Assembly (NCBI GenBank): GCA_009760885.1
Contig: CM019715.1
Location: forward strand, 23,463,642 to 23,527,641
Reading direction: 5' to 3'
DNA: 64,000 nt
Source of the DNA: Achatina immaculata
Lineage: Eukaryota; Mollusca; Gastropoda; Stylommatophora; Achatinidae
Shown: positions 11,227 to 23,215 of the stretch, in pieces
Layout: every line of letters starts with the position of its first letter
Position numbering within the stretch: position 1 is the first letter of the stretch
Made by a program: the position numbers and the translations under genes
The notes under the pieces: generated by a model
Told to the model about the DNA's origin: nothing
What the model saw: only the letters and a program-made list of their open reading frames with translations
The model's database searches: none

Positions 11227-12129
11227 CGTAAATTAGAACTCTATACAAGCTGGTAAAGTGACCTTGCAGTAAAGATCTCTTACATTCACCTCTTCATAAA
11301 ATATCCCAACTTCCAACTGTCTCTTACAGCTCAATATCTTTTTCCTTTGCTTTGTATCCCCGAAGGAAAAGAGATGCTCGTCCTGTTTATTATTTCCAAT
11401 ATCTGTCTCTCCCGCTATTGCATTTCTTTCTTTTCTCCGATTATTTTACATGAGCAAGAACCATTGACAATCACTGTATTCATACAGAATGTCAGATGCT
11501 GACAGCACATAGCAATGAAGAGGATGGCATCCGAAAGCTAAGATCTTTGTTCCAATACGAGAACAGATTAGACGGCGCATATGAACGAGAAAATTAAACC
11601 AAAAAAAAAAAAAAGGATTTGAATATTAGTTCAGCATCAGGTCGAGAGTTTTCAAATCTTGACCAGGCTGTTGGATGAAGGCGTCAGTCTTCCTGGCTAT
11701 TGTGACTGCAAGGAAATGTTTTGATTATGACCTCCGGGTGAGTGTGCCCAGCTTTTGCATTATAAGAGGATGCTGATATGACTTGTTCATCATTGTTTGT
11801 ATGGATAGAAATGTTTATGGAAGCAGAGAGAGCAGTCAGGCTCTGATCTCAATCACTCTCCTAGCGAAAACAAAATTATCTGCGCCAATGACAGAGATTT
11901 GATTCACGAAGACTTCGTGAACTGACGAAAATGACGAGGACGTCCGACTGGGGAAATACCAGGGACACACTTTAATCACATCTGTCTGATTTCTCCAACA
12001 CCACTCTTGCAAATTATCAAGTTGTCTTTTTCTGTCCTCTGACGCAGGGTCGACGCGACCCTCTTTATCTGAAAGTTACTGACGCAAGCTTGAACTAGAG
12101 GAGCGGCCATGCTCTGCTGCTAGCCTAGA
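11227..12129. other. No gene recognised
   Basis: Unique sequence with an A run near 11600. No domain, RNA gene or element end is recognisable. Confidence 0.4.
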
Positions 12130-12485
12130 GATGGACCTCCTTGCACTCATTACACTCCCATATATGCTCAGCCTTTAACCCCAGTGTTGTTCCTAGTGTG
12201 TGTTGGGTGACAGTGCCAGTGACACAATGACTGAATACAACTCGATCTTTTCTGCAAAGTTCTCAGTGTCTGCCACTGCCCTTCGTTATTCCCCTTTCGC
12301 ATAGTCTGATGATAAGTGTACCATTCAAAACTGTTTTGTTCATCTCCCTGTAAGTTTGATAGGGTGGTTGTTATAATGTCTGCTTTGTCCATATGTAGGT
12401 TGCTCGGGCTGTTGCTGTGTTTTGCCAGTTGATTTGTCATTTCATTATCTTTAGTACCGGCGTGTCCTGAGCAATAAATCTATAT
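12130..12485 (-). mobile_element. LINE-E remnant: end of RNase H and C-terminal tail
   Basis: On the minus strand the sequence reads IYCSGHAGTKDNE, matching the conserved last motif of LINE RNase H (C/V-P-G-H-A-G-x-x-G-N-E). It continues with a 90-codon frame (12168-12440) and, in a shifted frame, a tail ending in KAEHIWEC-like sequence. The same tail motif (RKAEHIWECPEC) is at 26.8 kb, so both belong to one RNase H-bearing LINE family, probably of the I/Jockey-like group. Only the 3' end survives, with at least one frameshift and stops. The RNase H of such elements would digest the RNA strand during insertion; here it is non-functional. Confidence 0.6.
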
Positions 12486-12629
12486 GTGTGGAAGTTGCGT
12501 AACAACCACACAGTGGACCCTAAGTTCAAGATTAAGACTAATAGTTATACCTATAAGTATAGTGCCAGTAATCATTATGGTAAAAAAAATGGGTAGTTAA
12601 CTTAGTGTACGGTCCCTGAAAATCCATCA

Positions 12630-13012
12630 ACATGTCGAGGAACACTTCAGATTACCCTGAAAATGTCGAGGAGCACTTAAGATTACACTAAAAATGAGAC
12701 TAACATGTAGATGAACACTTCAGATTACACTAAAAATAAGACTAACATGTCGAGGAACACTTCAGATTACCCTGAAAATGAGACTAACATGGCGAGGAAC
12801 ACTTCAGATTACACTGAAAATGAGATGAGACTAACATGTCGAGGAACACTTCAGATTACACTGAAAATGAGACTAACATGGCGAGGAACACTTCAGATTA
12901 CACTGAAAATGAGACTAACATGGCGAGGAACACTTCAGATTACACTGAAAATGAGACTAACATGGCGAGGAACACTTCAGATTAACCTGAAAATGAGACT
13001 GTCAGGTCATCG
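12630..13012. repeat. Minisatellite, about 42-bp unit, about 9 copies
   Basis: The core GAGGAACACTTCAGATTACA repeats. Because 42 is divisible by 3, a 102-codon frame with a 14-residue period stays open; I do not regard it as a gene. Confidence 0.9.
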
Positions 13013-13740
13013 ACGTTAAGTTAAAACAGTAGCAGATGTGAAACCAGAAAAGGAAGAGGAAAGTTCTAAAAGTTATCGGATTAATTAATCAGATTAAGTA
13101 AAGTCATCAATGATTCATCGTTCGAGTTGATTAACACAGCAATTTATGAACTAAAAAAAGGACGCAAACAATGAGTCTATCACAATTGTTCTTGTCATAT
13201 AAATAATATAACACATCACGTGGCCTTGGCATGCTGAAGCATCGTTACTGTCGATGTTGTTGTTGTTTTAAACCAGCTTACGTCATATAGAATTTATGTG
13301 GTGTGTTCACTAAAATTCTTTTCCCTTTACTTCATAAACGTTACATCTTACACCTTACATTGTTCCCGTGGCGCTAGACGTTACATACTATCTTTCAATT
13401 TAAGTCATTTTCATTACCTACATTCCATGCTTTTGTTATCTCCAGTGAGTCACCTCCATTACTTTTACATGTTACTGTTATCCCCCATTTGTCACTTTCA
13501 TTATTTGTACATGCTTTTACTATCTCCAGTTTGTCATCTTCACTACTTTTACTTGCGGTTTAAAAAATTCCATTCAGTCACCTCCTGTTATTTTAGGATC
13601 CTATTTTTGTCAGCAACTAGCCACCTCTTCATTCCTCTAAATATCATTCTTATTTCCAGCTTGTTTTTCCCCAAATATTGTCTGTACCTCCAGTTAGTAA
13701 CATCCCTTCGCTTCTAAATGTTATTATTATTTTACATCCT
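13013..13740. other. Unrecognised sequence with one LINE-C 3' relic
   Basis: At 13338-13387 the minus strand resembles the 3' end of LINE-C (coding end, stop, then a GGGAA...TGTAAGATGTAA-like tail). The rest is T/C-rich with no recognised gene. Confidence 0.4.
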
Positions 13741-14600
13741 TCATCATCATCATCATCAGGTGCCGTGCTGACTGGCGTTGGCTATTATGCTTCTCCAGAG
13801 TACCCGATCCTTCATGCAGGCCATCAGTTCAGTTGGTGATCTCCTCTCACACCATCCCGTCAGACTGTCCAGTATCATTTCTCTTGGTCTTCCTCTTGAT
13901 CTTCTTCCTTCTATTTTTCCTGTTGTTATAATATTTTCAATGCCCCCTCTTCTCATTGCATGTCCTATGAAAGTGCATTGTCTCTCTCTTATCTTTCTGA
14001 CAAGGTTTTTTGTCTCTCCAGCTCTTCTCATACATTCTTCATTAGTTATTTTTGCTGTCCAGGGGATTCGCAACATTCTTCTAATAAACCACATTTCTGC
14101 TGCTTCCAATGATTTTTGTGCAGACTTGCCTATTGTCCATGATTCACTTCCATATAACAAGATAGGTTCAATATTGCATTTTAGGACTCGTTTTCTAACA
14201 TTCGTTGATAAAGATGTGTTAGCTAATATGTTTCTCATTCTCTGAAATGCAGTCTTTGCTTGGCCTATTCTGTTCCTAATTTCTGTTTTGCATTTCCCAT
14301 CTGAAGTTATTACTGCTCCAAGGTATTTGAATTTCTGCACCTGCTTTAGAATGGTTCCGTTTAATTTTATACTGCATGCTGGTGGATTCTGTTTCTTAGA
14401 TATAACCATAGTCTCTGTCTTTTTGATGTTCAAAGTAAGGCCTTTCTGTTCACTTTCTTTGGCGACTTTATCCAAGAGATTTTGCAGGTCTTGTTGGTTC
14501 TCAGCTATCAGTACTGTGTCATCAGCATACCGAAGGTTGTTAATATTGTATCCTCCAATTTTTATGCCTGGTTCTGTGATGATTGTTCTTAGAACGTCAC
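13741..14600 (-). mobile_element. LINE-B copy 1: RT palm end to C-terminus, (ATG)n tail
   Basis: The minus-strand protein contains NNLRYADDTVLIA (RT catalytic box), KKTETMVISKK, the KYLGAVITSDG segment, LLYGSESWT and a GRPREMILD-like C-terminal domain, and ends just before a trinucleotide repeat near 13741-13757. The endonuclease and the front of the RT are missing. A second 3' end at 60243-60620 is nearly identical, which fixes the element end. This piece is fused in frame to the 3' end of LINE-C at about 14600, so the 316-codon frame 13756-14706 is a chimera. Confidence 0.85.
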
Positions 14601-15055
14601 ATAGGGTCCGCATCGTAGTTCGCCAAGATGTTCTGTCTTCGGCGACTTTTTCAGTCTCATCAAGGGATGTTATGCCCACTGAATTGGCTTCTCTTAACAA
14701 TATCATCTTTAGAGTTTCACGTGGTCGACCTCTTTTTCTTCGCCCTGTTGTGTTCCATTCGACAGCTTATATGGGGATCCTCTGATTGTTTCTTCTCATC
14801 ACATGACCGACATATGCTCATCTTCTTTTTCTGATCACCCATGAGGCAGCTTGTTGTTTGCACATCTGTTTTATCTCTGCGTTGTTCTTAAATTCATTCC
14901 ACTTTATACCAAGTATTTTCCTTAGGCATTTGTTTTCGAAAGAGTCTAATTTCTTGTCTATTTCTTTAGTTGTTTTCCAGCTTTCATGTGCATAAATGAG
15001 GGTAGATATTACATTTGAATTGAATAATATTAACTTGGTCTTTTGTGCTTATAGC
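14600..15055 (-). mobile_element. LINE-C 3' fragment fused to LINE-B
   Basis: Read on the minus strand this gives the C-terminal region of another LINE: ...NSNVISTLIYA, KCLRKILGIKW, a KRGRPRETLK-like motif and the end SLDETEKVAEDRTSW...TLCDV. The same end occurs at 37.5, 59.5 and 62.2 kb, where it is followed by a stop and a GGGAAGGAT...GTAAG tail. Here the tail is absent and the RT of LINE-B follows directly after the TLCDV codons. Confidence 0.8.
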
Positions 15056-15539
15056 TTCTTATCACCAGTAATTAATCTTTCTTTATTTCAGAATTCTTTT
15101 CGTATCTCCAGTACATCACCCCCAGTTGCTTTCCAGATGTCTTTTTTATCTCCATCAAGTCAAAACACTACCAAAACTTATAGTCCGGTAGATTTTTGAG
15201 ACTTTTCATCTCAAAGCTAACATTGGACCGCTAAAGCAATTTTGGTAATAAATGTGAATTTGGACGCTCGTACCTCAACCAAAATGAAAACAAGGAGTAA
15301 CAGAGAGAGAAGATAATTTCTGCTAGAATCAATGGGGAACAAAGCAGAAGCCAACATTTTAAAAAAAATAAAACTATAAAGGAAGATTATGAATCGATTG
15401 TGAAATCATTAAAAGCAGCCAACTTTGGTTCTATAGCTACGTCCTTAGAAGGAATCTCTATCCCGAGACTCAGCTAAGTCCTTAGAAGACTCGGGTAAAG
15501 TCAAAATGAATAAACAGTCGTCAACCGTTTCATGTGTAA
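15056..15539. other. No gene recognised
   Basis: Unique AT-rich sequence between LINE-C and a minisatellite; nothing recognisable. Confidence 0.4.
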
Positions 15540-16245
15540 ATATTACAAGAAAACCGTAGCAAGTGTGGCAAGAAAACTGTAGCAAGTGTAGCAAGAAAAC
15601 TGTAGCAAGTGTAGCAAGAAAACTGTAGTAAGAAAACTGTGGCAAGAAAACTGTAGCAAGTGTAGCAAGAAAACTGTAGCAATAAAACTCTAGTAAGAAA
15701 ACTGTAGCAAGTGTAGCAAGAAAGCTGTAGTAAGAAAACTGTAGCAAGAAAACTATAGCAAGTGTAGCAAGAAAACTGTAGTAAGTGTGGCAAGAAAACT
15801 GTAGCAAGTGTGGCAAGAAAACTGTAGCAAGTGTGGCAAGAAAACTGTAGCAAGAAAACTGTAGCAAGTGTGGCAAGAAAACTGTAGTAAGAAAACTGTG
15901 GCAAGAAAACTGTAGCAAGTGTGGCAAGAAAACTGTAGCAAGAAAACTGTAGCAAGTGTAGCAAGAAAACTGTAGTAAGAAAACTGTAGTAAGAAAACTG
16001 TAGCAATAAAACTCTAGTAAGAAAACTGTAGCAAGTGCGGCAATAAAACTGTACCAAGAAAACTGTAGCACTTGTGGCAAGAAAACTGGCAAGAAAACTA
16101 TAGCAAGCGTGGCAAGAAAACTGTTTCAAGAAAACTGTAGCAAGTGTGGCAAGAAAACTGTAGTACGTGTGGTAAGAAAACTATAGCAAGCGTGGCAAGA
16201 AAACTATTTCAAGAAAACTGTAGCAAGTGTGGCAAGACAATTAGC
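15540..16245. repeat. Minisatellite with CAAGAAAACTGTAG core
   Basis: Units of about 15 and 23 bp (CAAGAAAACTGTAG with or without CAAGTGTGG) alternate irregularly over 0.7 kb. The minus-strand frames of 215 and 199 codons (YSFLATVFL-type repeats) are translations of the array. Confidence 0.92.
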
Positions 16246-16544
16246 TTGGCTGTCCAAGAAATCTGTGACGTAGCATGGGAAAACAATAACCACAAAATGT
16301 AGAAAGTTTTCTCGCGGCAAATTCAAAGTAAATTATTTTCTTTTAAAAATCTACAACAAATTTCATTGTCACAATAAGCGCTGGTGCTAGATGCCAGTGT
16401 GACGTATATAAAGCAGGACAAATGTTACATAAGATGTTATAAATTAATGTTTTCTTTGTTCTTTTTTATTATGAAAAAACCATTTTTTTTATTTCACTAG
16501 AATGTTCATCACAAAAGTAACATTTTTTGAATGCCAAGTTTCTG
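16246..16544. other. No gene recognised
   Basis: AT-rich unique sequence. Confidence 0.4.
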
Positions 16545-17122
16545 TTAGTAGACTAGGTCTATAGTGACTTACTGTTAGTAGACTAGGTCTATAGTGACTT
16601 ACTGTTAGTAGACTAGGTCTATAGTGACTTACTGCTAGTAGACTAATCTATAGTGAGCTACTGTTCGTAGATTAATCTATAGTGATTGACTGTTCATAAA
16701 TTAATCTATAGTGACCTACCATTAGTAGACTGATCTATAGTAAACGACTGTTAGTAGACTTGTCTATAGTAACCTAATCTTAGTAGACAAATCTACAGTG
16801 ACCTACTGTTATTTGTCTATAGTGACGTACTGTTAGTAGACTAATCTATAGTGACCTGTTGTTAGTAAACTATAGTGACCTACTGTCAGTAGACTAGTCT
16901 ATAGTGACCTACTGTTAGTAAACTATAGTGACCTACTGTCAGTAGACTAGTCTATAGTGACCTACTGTTAGTAAACTATAGTGACCTACTGTCAGTAGAC
17001 TAGTCTATAGTGACCTACTGTTAGCAGATTATAGTGACCTACTGTCAGTAGACTAGTCTATAGTGACCTACTGTTAGTAGACTATAGTGTTCTACTGTTA
17101 GTAGACTAGTCTATAGTGACCT
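16545..17122. repeat. Minisatellite with GTTAGTAGACTAGTCTATAG core
   Basis: About twenty units near 29-30 bp, some shortened. The core ACTAGTCTATAGT includes short inverted symmetry (ACTAGT). Homogeneity is highest on the right side. Confidence 0.9.
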
Positions 17123-17454
17123 ATCTTCTGACTTGGAAGAATGGATTCATGACCAGCTACCAGTCCTCTTCTGTCGACTCAACTGTCAAAACTGGCACCT
17201 CACATACTGTTGCTAGGAAACATAGCTTTGACATTGTAAGATATCATCCGAGAAGGCCAGGGCACATGATCTCACTGTACGCACTGTTATCGCCGAATGA
17301 ATGGGAAGTAGGGTCTCTTATGAAGGGTAGGCTCATAAAAGCTTCGCTCGAGTGTACACAAGCAGATATTTCTTTAACTAAAGATTACCTGTTCCATTCT
17401 GTGTGCTTTTCTTTCTGTTTGAGCCATTCATTTTTTGTTAAAATTTGAAGCAAG
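17123..17454. other. Short open frame, no motif
   Basis: A 110-codon plus-strand frame (17116-17448) starts inside the repeat and shows no recognisable domain; a gene is not supported. Confidence 0.35.
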
Positions 17455-17885
17455 GGGGAATATAGAGACTCTTATATAAGAAGGAATGTAAAGATGTTGG
17501 ATATAAGGGGGAATGCCAGGACGCTTATTTGAGAAGGTATTTGAAAATGTTGGATGTAGAGGGGAAAGTAGGGATGCTTATATGAGAAGGAACGTACAGA
17601 TGTTGGATGTAGAGGGGGATGTACGGATGCTTATAAGAGAAGGAGTGTAGAGATGTTGGATGTAGTGGGGGGTGTAGGGATGCTTATATGAGAAGGAATG
17701 TAGAGATGTTGGATGTAGTGGGGGATGTAGGGATGCCTATATGAGAAGGAATGTAGAGATGTTGGATGTAGAGGGGAATGTAGGGACGCCTATATGAGAA
17801 GGAATGTAAAGATGCTGGATGTAGAGAGGAATGTAGGAACTCTTATAGTAGAAGGAGTGTAAAGATGTTGAATGTAAAGAGACAT
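17455..17885. repeat. Minisatellite, about 52-bp unit, about 8 copies
   Basis: The unit combines TTATATGAGAAGGAATGTA with GAGATGTTGGATGTAGTGGG. The two halves are themselves similar (GGATGTAG motifs). Confidence 0.85.
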
Positions 17886-18671
17886 GTAGAGGCGATGGAA
17901 GGAGGAGAGAACACAGTGACAGAAAAAGAATTTCCAGAAGTAAAATCACATTACATTAAGACTTTTCGAGGACAATTTTACCTATTGACATATTCATTTT
18001 ATCAAATTATTACATTTATTCCGTTAATTTAAATGTCACTTTCCTTTTCAATCACGTCACAGATGTTAAATTAACAGACTTATCTAAGCCACCTTACAGT
18101 TTCAGAGAAAAGATATTTGAGCAAGAATCTATAGACTGCGTGAAGGGCAGTAGTAACAAATGAATTTGAGCTAAATGAAAATGAACTATGGTACTCCTGT
18201 CTTCCATATTTTATTTATTAATCCCATCGCGTGTCTGGTGTAGTCTTGTCTTGAATTTTTAATGACTTCCCACGTATTCTGAGCCCACCAATGAAATAGA
18301 TGTGTTGGTAGAATCCATCACCACAGATTATAGCTTTCTGAAATAACAGGATTAGCCACATTCATTTCTGTCCCATTCTTTCATCGCATCCACATACGCT
18401 CGCTTTAATATATTGCTATGTAAGGTGTCGAGTGACTGGGTGCGACTGGCGGGAAGTTTGACGTCAGGGAAAGAGAGATGCATTGTGGCAATTAGCAATG
18501 TGTGCCAGTTGTACAGGCTGTTGGTAATCGTGAGTATTGGGCTAAAAAACTCATAAGCCTGCATCATATACATTAAATAAAATTACAGATGAAGTAAACA
18601 AGTGACAGTGTCACAGATGAGAGAATAAATTGTTCTGACACTGATATGTGGAATCTTGTTTTCCGTTAAAA
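17886..18671. other. No gene recognised
   Basis: AT-rich unique sequence. A 73-codon minus frame at 18352-18573 has no motif I recognise. Confidence 0.35.
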
Positions 18672-18917
18672 CTACAGGTGTGTGCCCTGTTGAAGAACCT
18701 CCCTACATGTGTGTGCCCTGTTGAGAACCTCACTACATGTCTGTGCCCTGTTGAGAACCTCCCTACATGCGTGTGCCCTGTTGAGAACCTCACTACATGC
18801 ATGTGCCCTGTTGAGAACCTCCCTAAATGCGTGTGCCCTGTTGAGAACCTCCCTACATGCGTGTGCCCTGTTGAGAATCTCCCTACATACGTGTGCCCTG
18901 TTGAGAACCTCCCTACA
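18672..18917. repeat. Minisatellite, 30-bp unit, 8 copies
   Basis: GTGTGCCCTGTTGAGAACCT plus ten more bases repeat with an exact 30-bp period. Being divisible by 3, the array opens frames in several phases on both strands; these are artefacts. It abuts the mariner end at about 18925. Confidence 0.93.
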
Positions 18918-18924
18918 GCTAAAC

Positions 18925-20350
18925 ATATACGAAGATGAGTCAGAAAGTACTTTAATGCTTTTTTCGGTTTTAATAGAAACGAAATGTACAAATATGAACG
19001 GAAGCTCCTTATCACTTTTCAACATAATCTCCACCACATTCAGTGCAGGTCTACCACAGCTTTAGTAATCCATGGATTCCTCGAAAAAAAATTCTGACCG
19101 ACCCTGTAGCCAACTATGCACGCCTTCTTGAATCTCTTTGTCAGCATTAAGATTCTTCCCACATAGAGAGCCTTACTGAGGGGACCAAATATATGATAAT
19201 CACATGGTGCGAAGTCGGGTGAATATGATGGATATGGAAGGCACTCCAAGCGCTGATAGATTTGTAATTTGCTGAGTTGTATGTGTTGCGTGAGGCCGCT
19301 CGTTTTCATGCTGTAACAGCACACCAGAACAGAGCATAACGAGACTATTGACCTGACTGCAGGTTTCAAATGGTTCTCAAGCAGATCGCAGTGTGCATCG
19401 CTTTTGGCAGTGGTTCCTATGGGCTTATAATGTTCCAGGATTGGGGCTTTACAATGCCAGAAGACCGTTAGCGTCAATTTTCTGGCCGAAGGAATTGTGC
19501 GGAACTTGTTTTCGTTTCCCGGCGAGGAAGAATAGTATCACTCCATGCTGGCTGCTCGCTGTGTCACTCCATGCTGGCTGCTCGCTGTGTCACTCCATGC
19601 TGGCTGCTCGCTGTGTCACTCCATGCTGACTGCTCGCTGTGTCTCTCCGTTCGTGTCCAGTGACACTTAGAAAGCCATTTCCTTCACTTCAGATTCAGAA
19701 CGTCGTAAAAGAGTTTCACAAACTCACAAACATTATTACGACGTTCTTTATGAATTGGGGGGAGGGGGGGGGGTAGGGTGTTGGGGGGAGTGAATTGTTT
19801 TGATAGCCATCTGGTGTAGGCTTTTCGGCAATGCAGCACTTCGTGAATGACGTGGCGCGACGAGCAATGACTAAGCTTCACCTCTTCAACCACGTCATCG
19901 ATTGGTACCAGCAGGTTTTCACGTATCATTCGTTCCATCTCACCATTAGCGTAAGGCCTATCGGCTGTGTCTGGTCCACTGGTGCAAGCTGCATCCGGCT
20001 AATTTAACACCCACTTTTAAACTTCCTGTGCCATTCATACATCTGTCGAAGCGGCACCCACTTGTCACCATACTGCCTCTTCATTCTGTGATAAATATCT
20101 GTAAATGTCTCACCTTCACTACGCAAGAAACAAATAGCCACGCGCTGCTTTTCTCTCGTACAAACTTCCAAGAGAGCGGCCACGTTTGTTCTGGTCTGCT
20201 GACGTTATATTTCCAAAATAGCCAGCATGCCTCCGAACATACAAGTCTAGTGAGAGATGGCATTAATGTGTATGAACTACAGTTGTCAGCTACTAGATTT
20301 AGTTTTTTTGTAGAGCAAAATTTATGTTCCCTTGCACTTTCTAAATAAAC
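18925..20350 (-). mobile_element. Mariner-family DNA transposon, copy 1, inactive
   Basis: Pieces of a mariner transposase read on the minus strand in the expected order. Near 20160-20010 is the N-terminal helix-turn-helix (EKQRVAICFLRSEGE ... MYEWHRKFKSG), followed by a stop. At 19938-19684 is the second DNA-binding segment (IDDVVEE ... IHEVLHCRKAYTRWL). At 19477-19040 is the catalytic part with LTVFWHCKAPILEHY and YSPDFAPCDYHIFGPL, which holds the third acidic residue. The second catalytic motif, normally Q-H-D-N, reads QHEN in its own frame, so Asp is replaced by Glu. There is a frameshift between these two motifs and a 26-bp tandem array inside the coding region (19532-19637). Possible degenerate terminal repeats share GTCAGAAAGTAC-like sequence. 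The element cannot make an active enzyme. Confidence 0.85.
19532..19637. repeat. 26-bp tandem repeat inside the mariner coding region
   Basis: About four copies of a unit with GTGTCACTCCATGCTGGCTG. In transposase orientation the unit overlaps the codons just before the SPG...KFRTIPSA region, so a coding segment has been multiplied after insertion. Confidence 0.88.
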
Positions 20351-20985
20351 TCAAAGCAATTTATGACAGTCACGATCCGTTTGGTTGTCCCATTGATTGA
20401 TTCAGTCAACTAAGGCAATATCTGGACCAACATGTACCCACCATCAGACAAAGATCGATATAATAACGTCCATAGGCTAAAGTCACATCTTCCTCACTTT
20501 TCCCTTTCACTTTTCGCCAGTTTTTTTTAAATACCATTTTTCCCCACCCAGTCCTCACCCCTTTAAACGTGGGGGTGGATAATTTGATTTCTATGAGCAA
20601 AAAAAAGGGTCATGTCTGGGCCTTTCCGATCTGCTTTATTAACAGTAATTTATTTCTAATTTTGGATATTGAATACCAACTTTACTGAGGTTCTGTAAAT
20701 GAGTGGTTTTCAAACATTTGTAAAACTGGAGCACATCTGGAAATGCAAATGTCTGGTACATTTCAAATGCTTTTTGTTAAGCTGGACTCCGGTGAAAATA
20801 TTTGAAACTACACAAGAATGAAGATTCATTCCCGTTTTTGTTCCTTATTAAGCACAAATGTAAAAACAGCGAAAAGTGAAATTTAAAAAAAAATTATTTA
20901 TGACATTAGACTTAATTAAATATATTACTCAATCCTAATTTGTGTCTGATTCCAGTTTTTATGACTAAGGTTTTCTGTGGCGGGT
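20351..20985. other. No gene recognised
   Basis: Unique AT-rich sequence right of the mariner; no element end or gene seen. Confidence 0.4.
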
Positions 20986-21690
20986 GAGAAGAGTGTGATA
21001 CTTTAACGTTCATATTCACAGTATGACTGTCAGAAAAATGTGATACTTTAATGTTCATATTCACAGTATGACTGTCAGAAAAATGTGATACTTTAATGTT
21101 CATATTCACAACGTGCACTGTGAGAACAATGTAATACTTTAACGTTCATATTCACAGCTTGACTGTGAGAACAATGTGATACTTTAACGTTACAGCTTGA
21201 CTGCAAGAACAATGTGATACTTTAAAGTGTATGGACAGAGTCTGATAATAAGAACAATGTGATACTTTAAAGGGTATGGACAGAATCTGATATGAGAACA
21301 ATGTGATACTTTAAAGTGTATGGACAGAGTCTGATATGAGAACAATGTGATATTTTAAAATGTATGGACAGAGTCTGATATGAGAACAATGTGATATTTT
21401 AAAATGTATGGACAGAGTCTGATATGAGAACAATGTGATATTTTAAAATGTATGGACAGAGTCTGATATGAGAACAATGTGGTACTTTAAAATGTATGGA
21501 CAGAGTCTGATATGAGAACAATGTGATACTCTGATGTGTACGAACATAAGTTTGGTTATGATACTGAAATGTGTAAAGGCACTATTTGACTATCAGAACA
21601 ATGTGATGTTTCAGTACGTATTTACACAATTTTTGTCTGTAAGAACAATGACATGGTTTAATATCTATGGACACGGCTTTCCATCCTATG
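20986..21690. repeat. Minisatellite with AACAATGTGATACTTTAA core
   Basis: The left part has 50-60 bp units with TTCATATTCACAGTATGACTG. The central part (about 21240-21530) is homogeneous with a 44-bp unit containing TATGGACAGAGTCTGATATG. The right part is degenerate. This gradient suggests expansion from the centre. Confidence 0.88.
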
Positions 21691-22459
21691 CTTCAGAATA
21701 TTATCTCTAGGTCCGTGGAAGCTGAGACGAAATGGCGCAGATGAGAGTATCAAGCGAACCAAAGCTTGTGAAAATCCTGCCCCGTGTCCCCTCCTGCTCC
21801 TATTAAGACACTGCTGTTCTTCCTTCTACCCGACCAGAGCGGCTAGGGGTTGGAGCCTGATGAGAAGTCTACTTATTGAGACCAATCAAAGAAGTCTGAA
21901 AACGTTATTCGATTTGATGCCATCTTTTGGCTTACTTTGTGGAGAACTGAAAGATGCGCAGCTACAAGATGGTGTCTCAATCAGACGAAGCGATAGTATA
22001 AAGAGCAAGCATAGCGCATCCACACAAGGACGCTATTCTTTCCTGCACATGTCATTTCACTGCCATCAACACAGCCAGAAAATTTAATTATCAAGCGAAA
22101 GCAACAAAAGAAGGATTGGCCAACTCCACATTCATAAGTTGAAGGTGATACTCAGAGACTCCGAGAGAAATTTTGCAAATCCATAACCCTTCTCCCCTCC
22201 CAACCCCACAAGGGCTTATTTTTTTCATCCACTTCGGGGCCCCACCCTAACACGGGCCCTCTTCTAGGTTTATCCCTAAAACAGCTGAAACCCTAAGGCC
22301 CCGAAGCAATGCTGCGGCTGGACTCCCTTCTCGGTGACAATGGCCAGGACTTTGCTTCTGCTATTGCTCTCAGATGGGTTATACTCTGATACAGAATGGT
22401 CGCTTTCTTGGTCATTCTTAAGAGAAGGCGCTCCAACCAGGGCAAAATCTCTTTAGGTT
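21691..22459. other. No gene recognised; contains an inverted repeat
   Basis: CTTCGGGGCC (22232-22241) and GGCCCCGAAG (22297-22306) form a perfect 10-bp inverted repeat with a 55-base spacer in a locally GC-rich stretch. No coding match is recognised. Confidence 0.4.
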
Positions 22460-22745
22460 AACAGAGTAATAGTTTTCAGAGCGTTAAATTATTGTGTCAG
22501 TTCAACAGTGAAACGTTAAATAATAGTTTTCAGAGTGTTAAATTATTGTGTCAGCTCAATAGTGAAACGTTAAATAATAGTTTTCAGAGTGTTAAATTAT
22601 TGTGTCAGCTCAATAGTGAAACGTTAAATAATAGTTTTCAGAGTGTTAAATTATTGTGTCAGTTCAATAGTGAAACACTAAGTAAAGTGTTAAATTACTG
22701 TCTTATTCCTATAGTGGAACACAAATAGATAGTCTGTAAGGTGTT
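22460..22745. repeat. Minisatellite, 54-bp unit, about 5 copies
   Basis: AGTTTTCAGAGTGTTAAATT recurs at 22471, 22525 and 22579, an exact 54-bp period, then degrades. The 78-codon frame over it is repetitive. Confidence 0.9.
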
Positions 22746-23158
22746 AAATTATTGTTTCAGTTCAACAGTGAAACATAAAGTGCTAACCTTTAAAGTGTGA
22801 AATACAAACAGCTTCTGATGACCACTTATCAGTTCGTCAGAAGAGACACTGCATGTTAAAAAAACAAGCCGAAGGTAAGACTTTTTCATTTATTAGTGTA
22901 AAGAGATCGACCGATTGTGGCAAACCGGGAAGTATGGGTAATCGGTAAAAGAATGCCAGTGACTGTAGATACCACGTATTTCACACACACACACACGCAC
23001 ACAAGTTAATACGGCAAAGTTCACTTCGATAATAACGAAATGATAAGCTCTGCTGTACTCTAGATTCAGCCCCACCCCCCCCCAAATGTTGATTTTGTAT
23101 TTCCTTTCGCTCTCTCTCTCTCTCTCTCTCTCTCACTCACTCTCTCTCTCTTTCTCTT

Positions 23159-23215
<57 letters not shown>

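Noticed and set aside
15445..16129. Frames of 215 and 199 codons as membrane proteins
   Set aside because: They are translations of the CAAGAAAACTGTAG array in two phases.
17116..17448. 110-codon plus frame as a gene
   Set aside because: It starts inside a minisatellite and has no recognisable motif or splice context.
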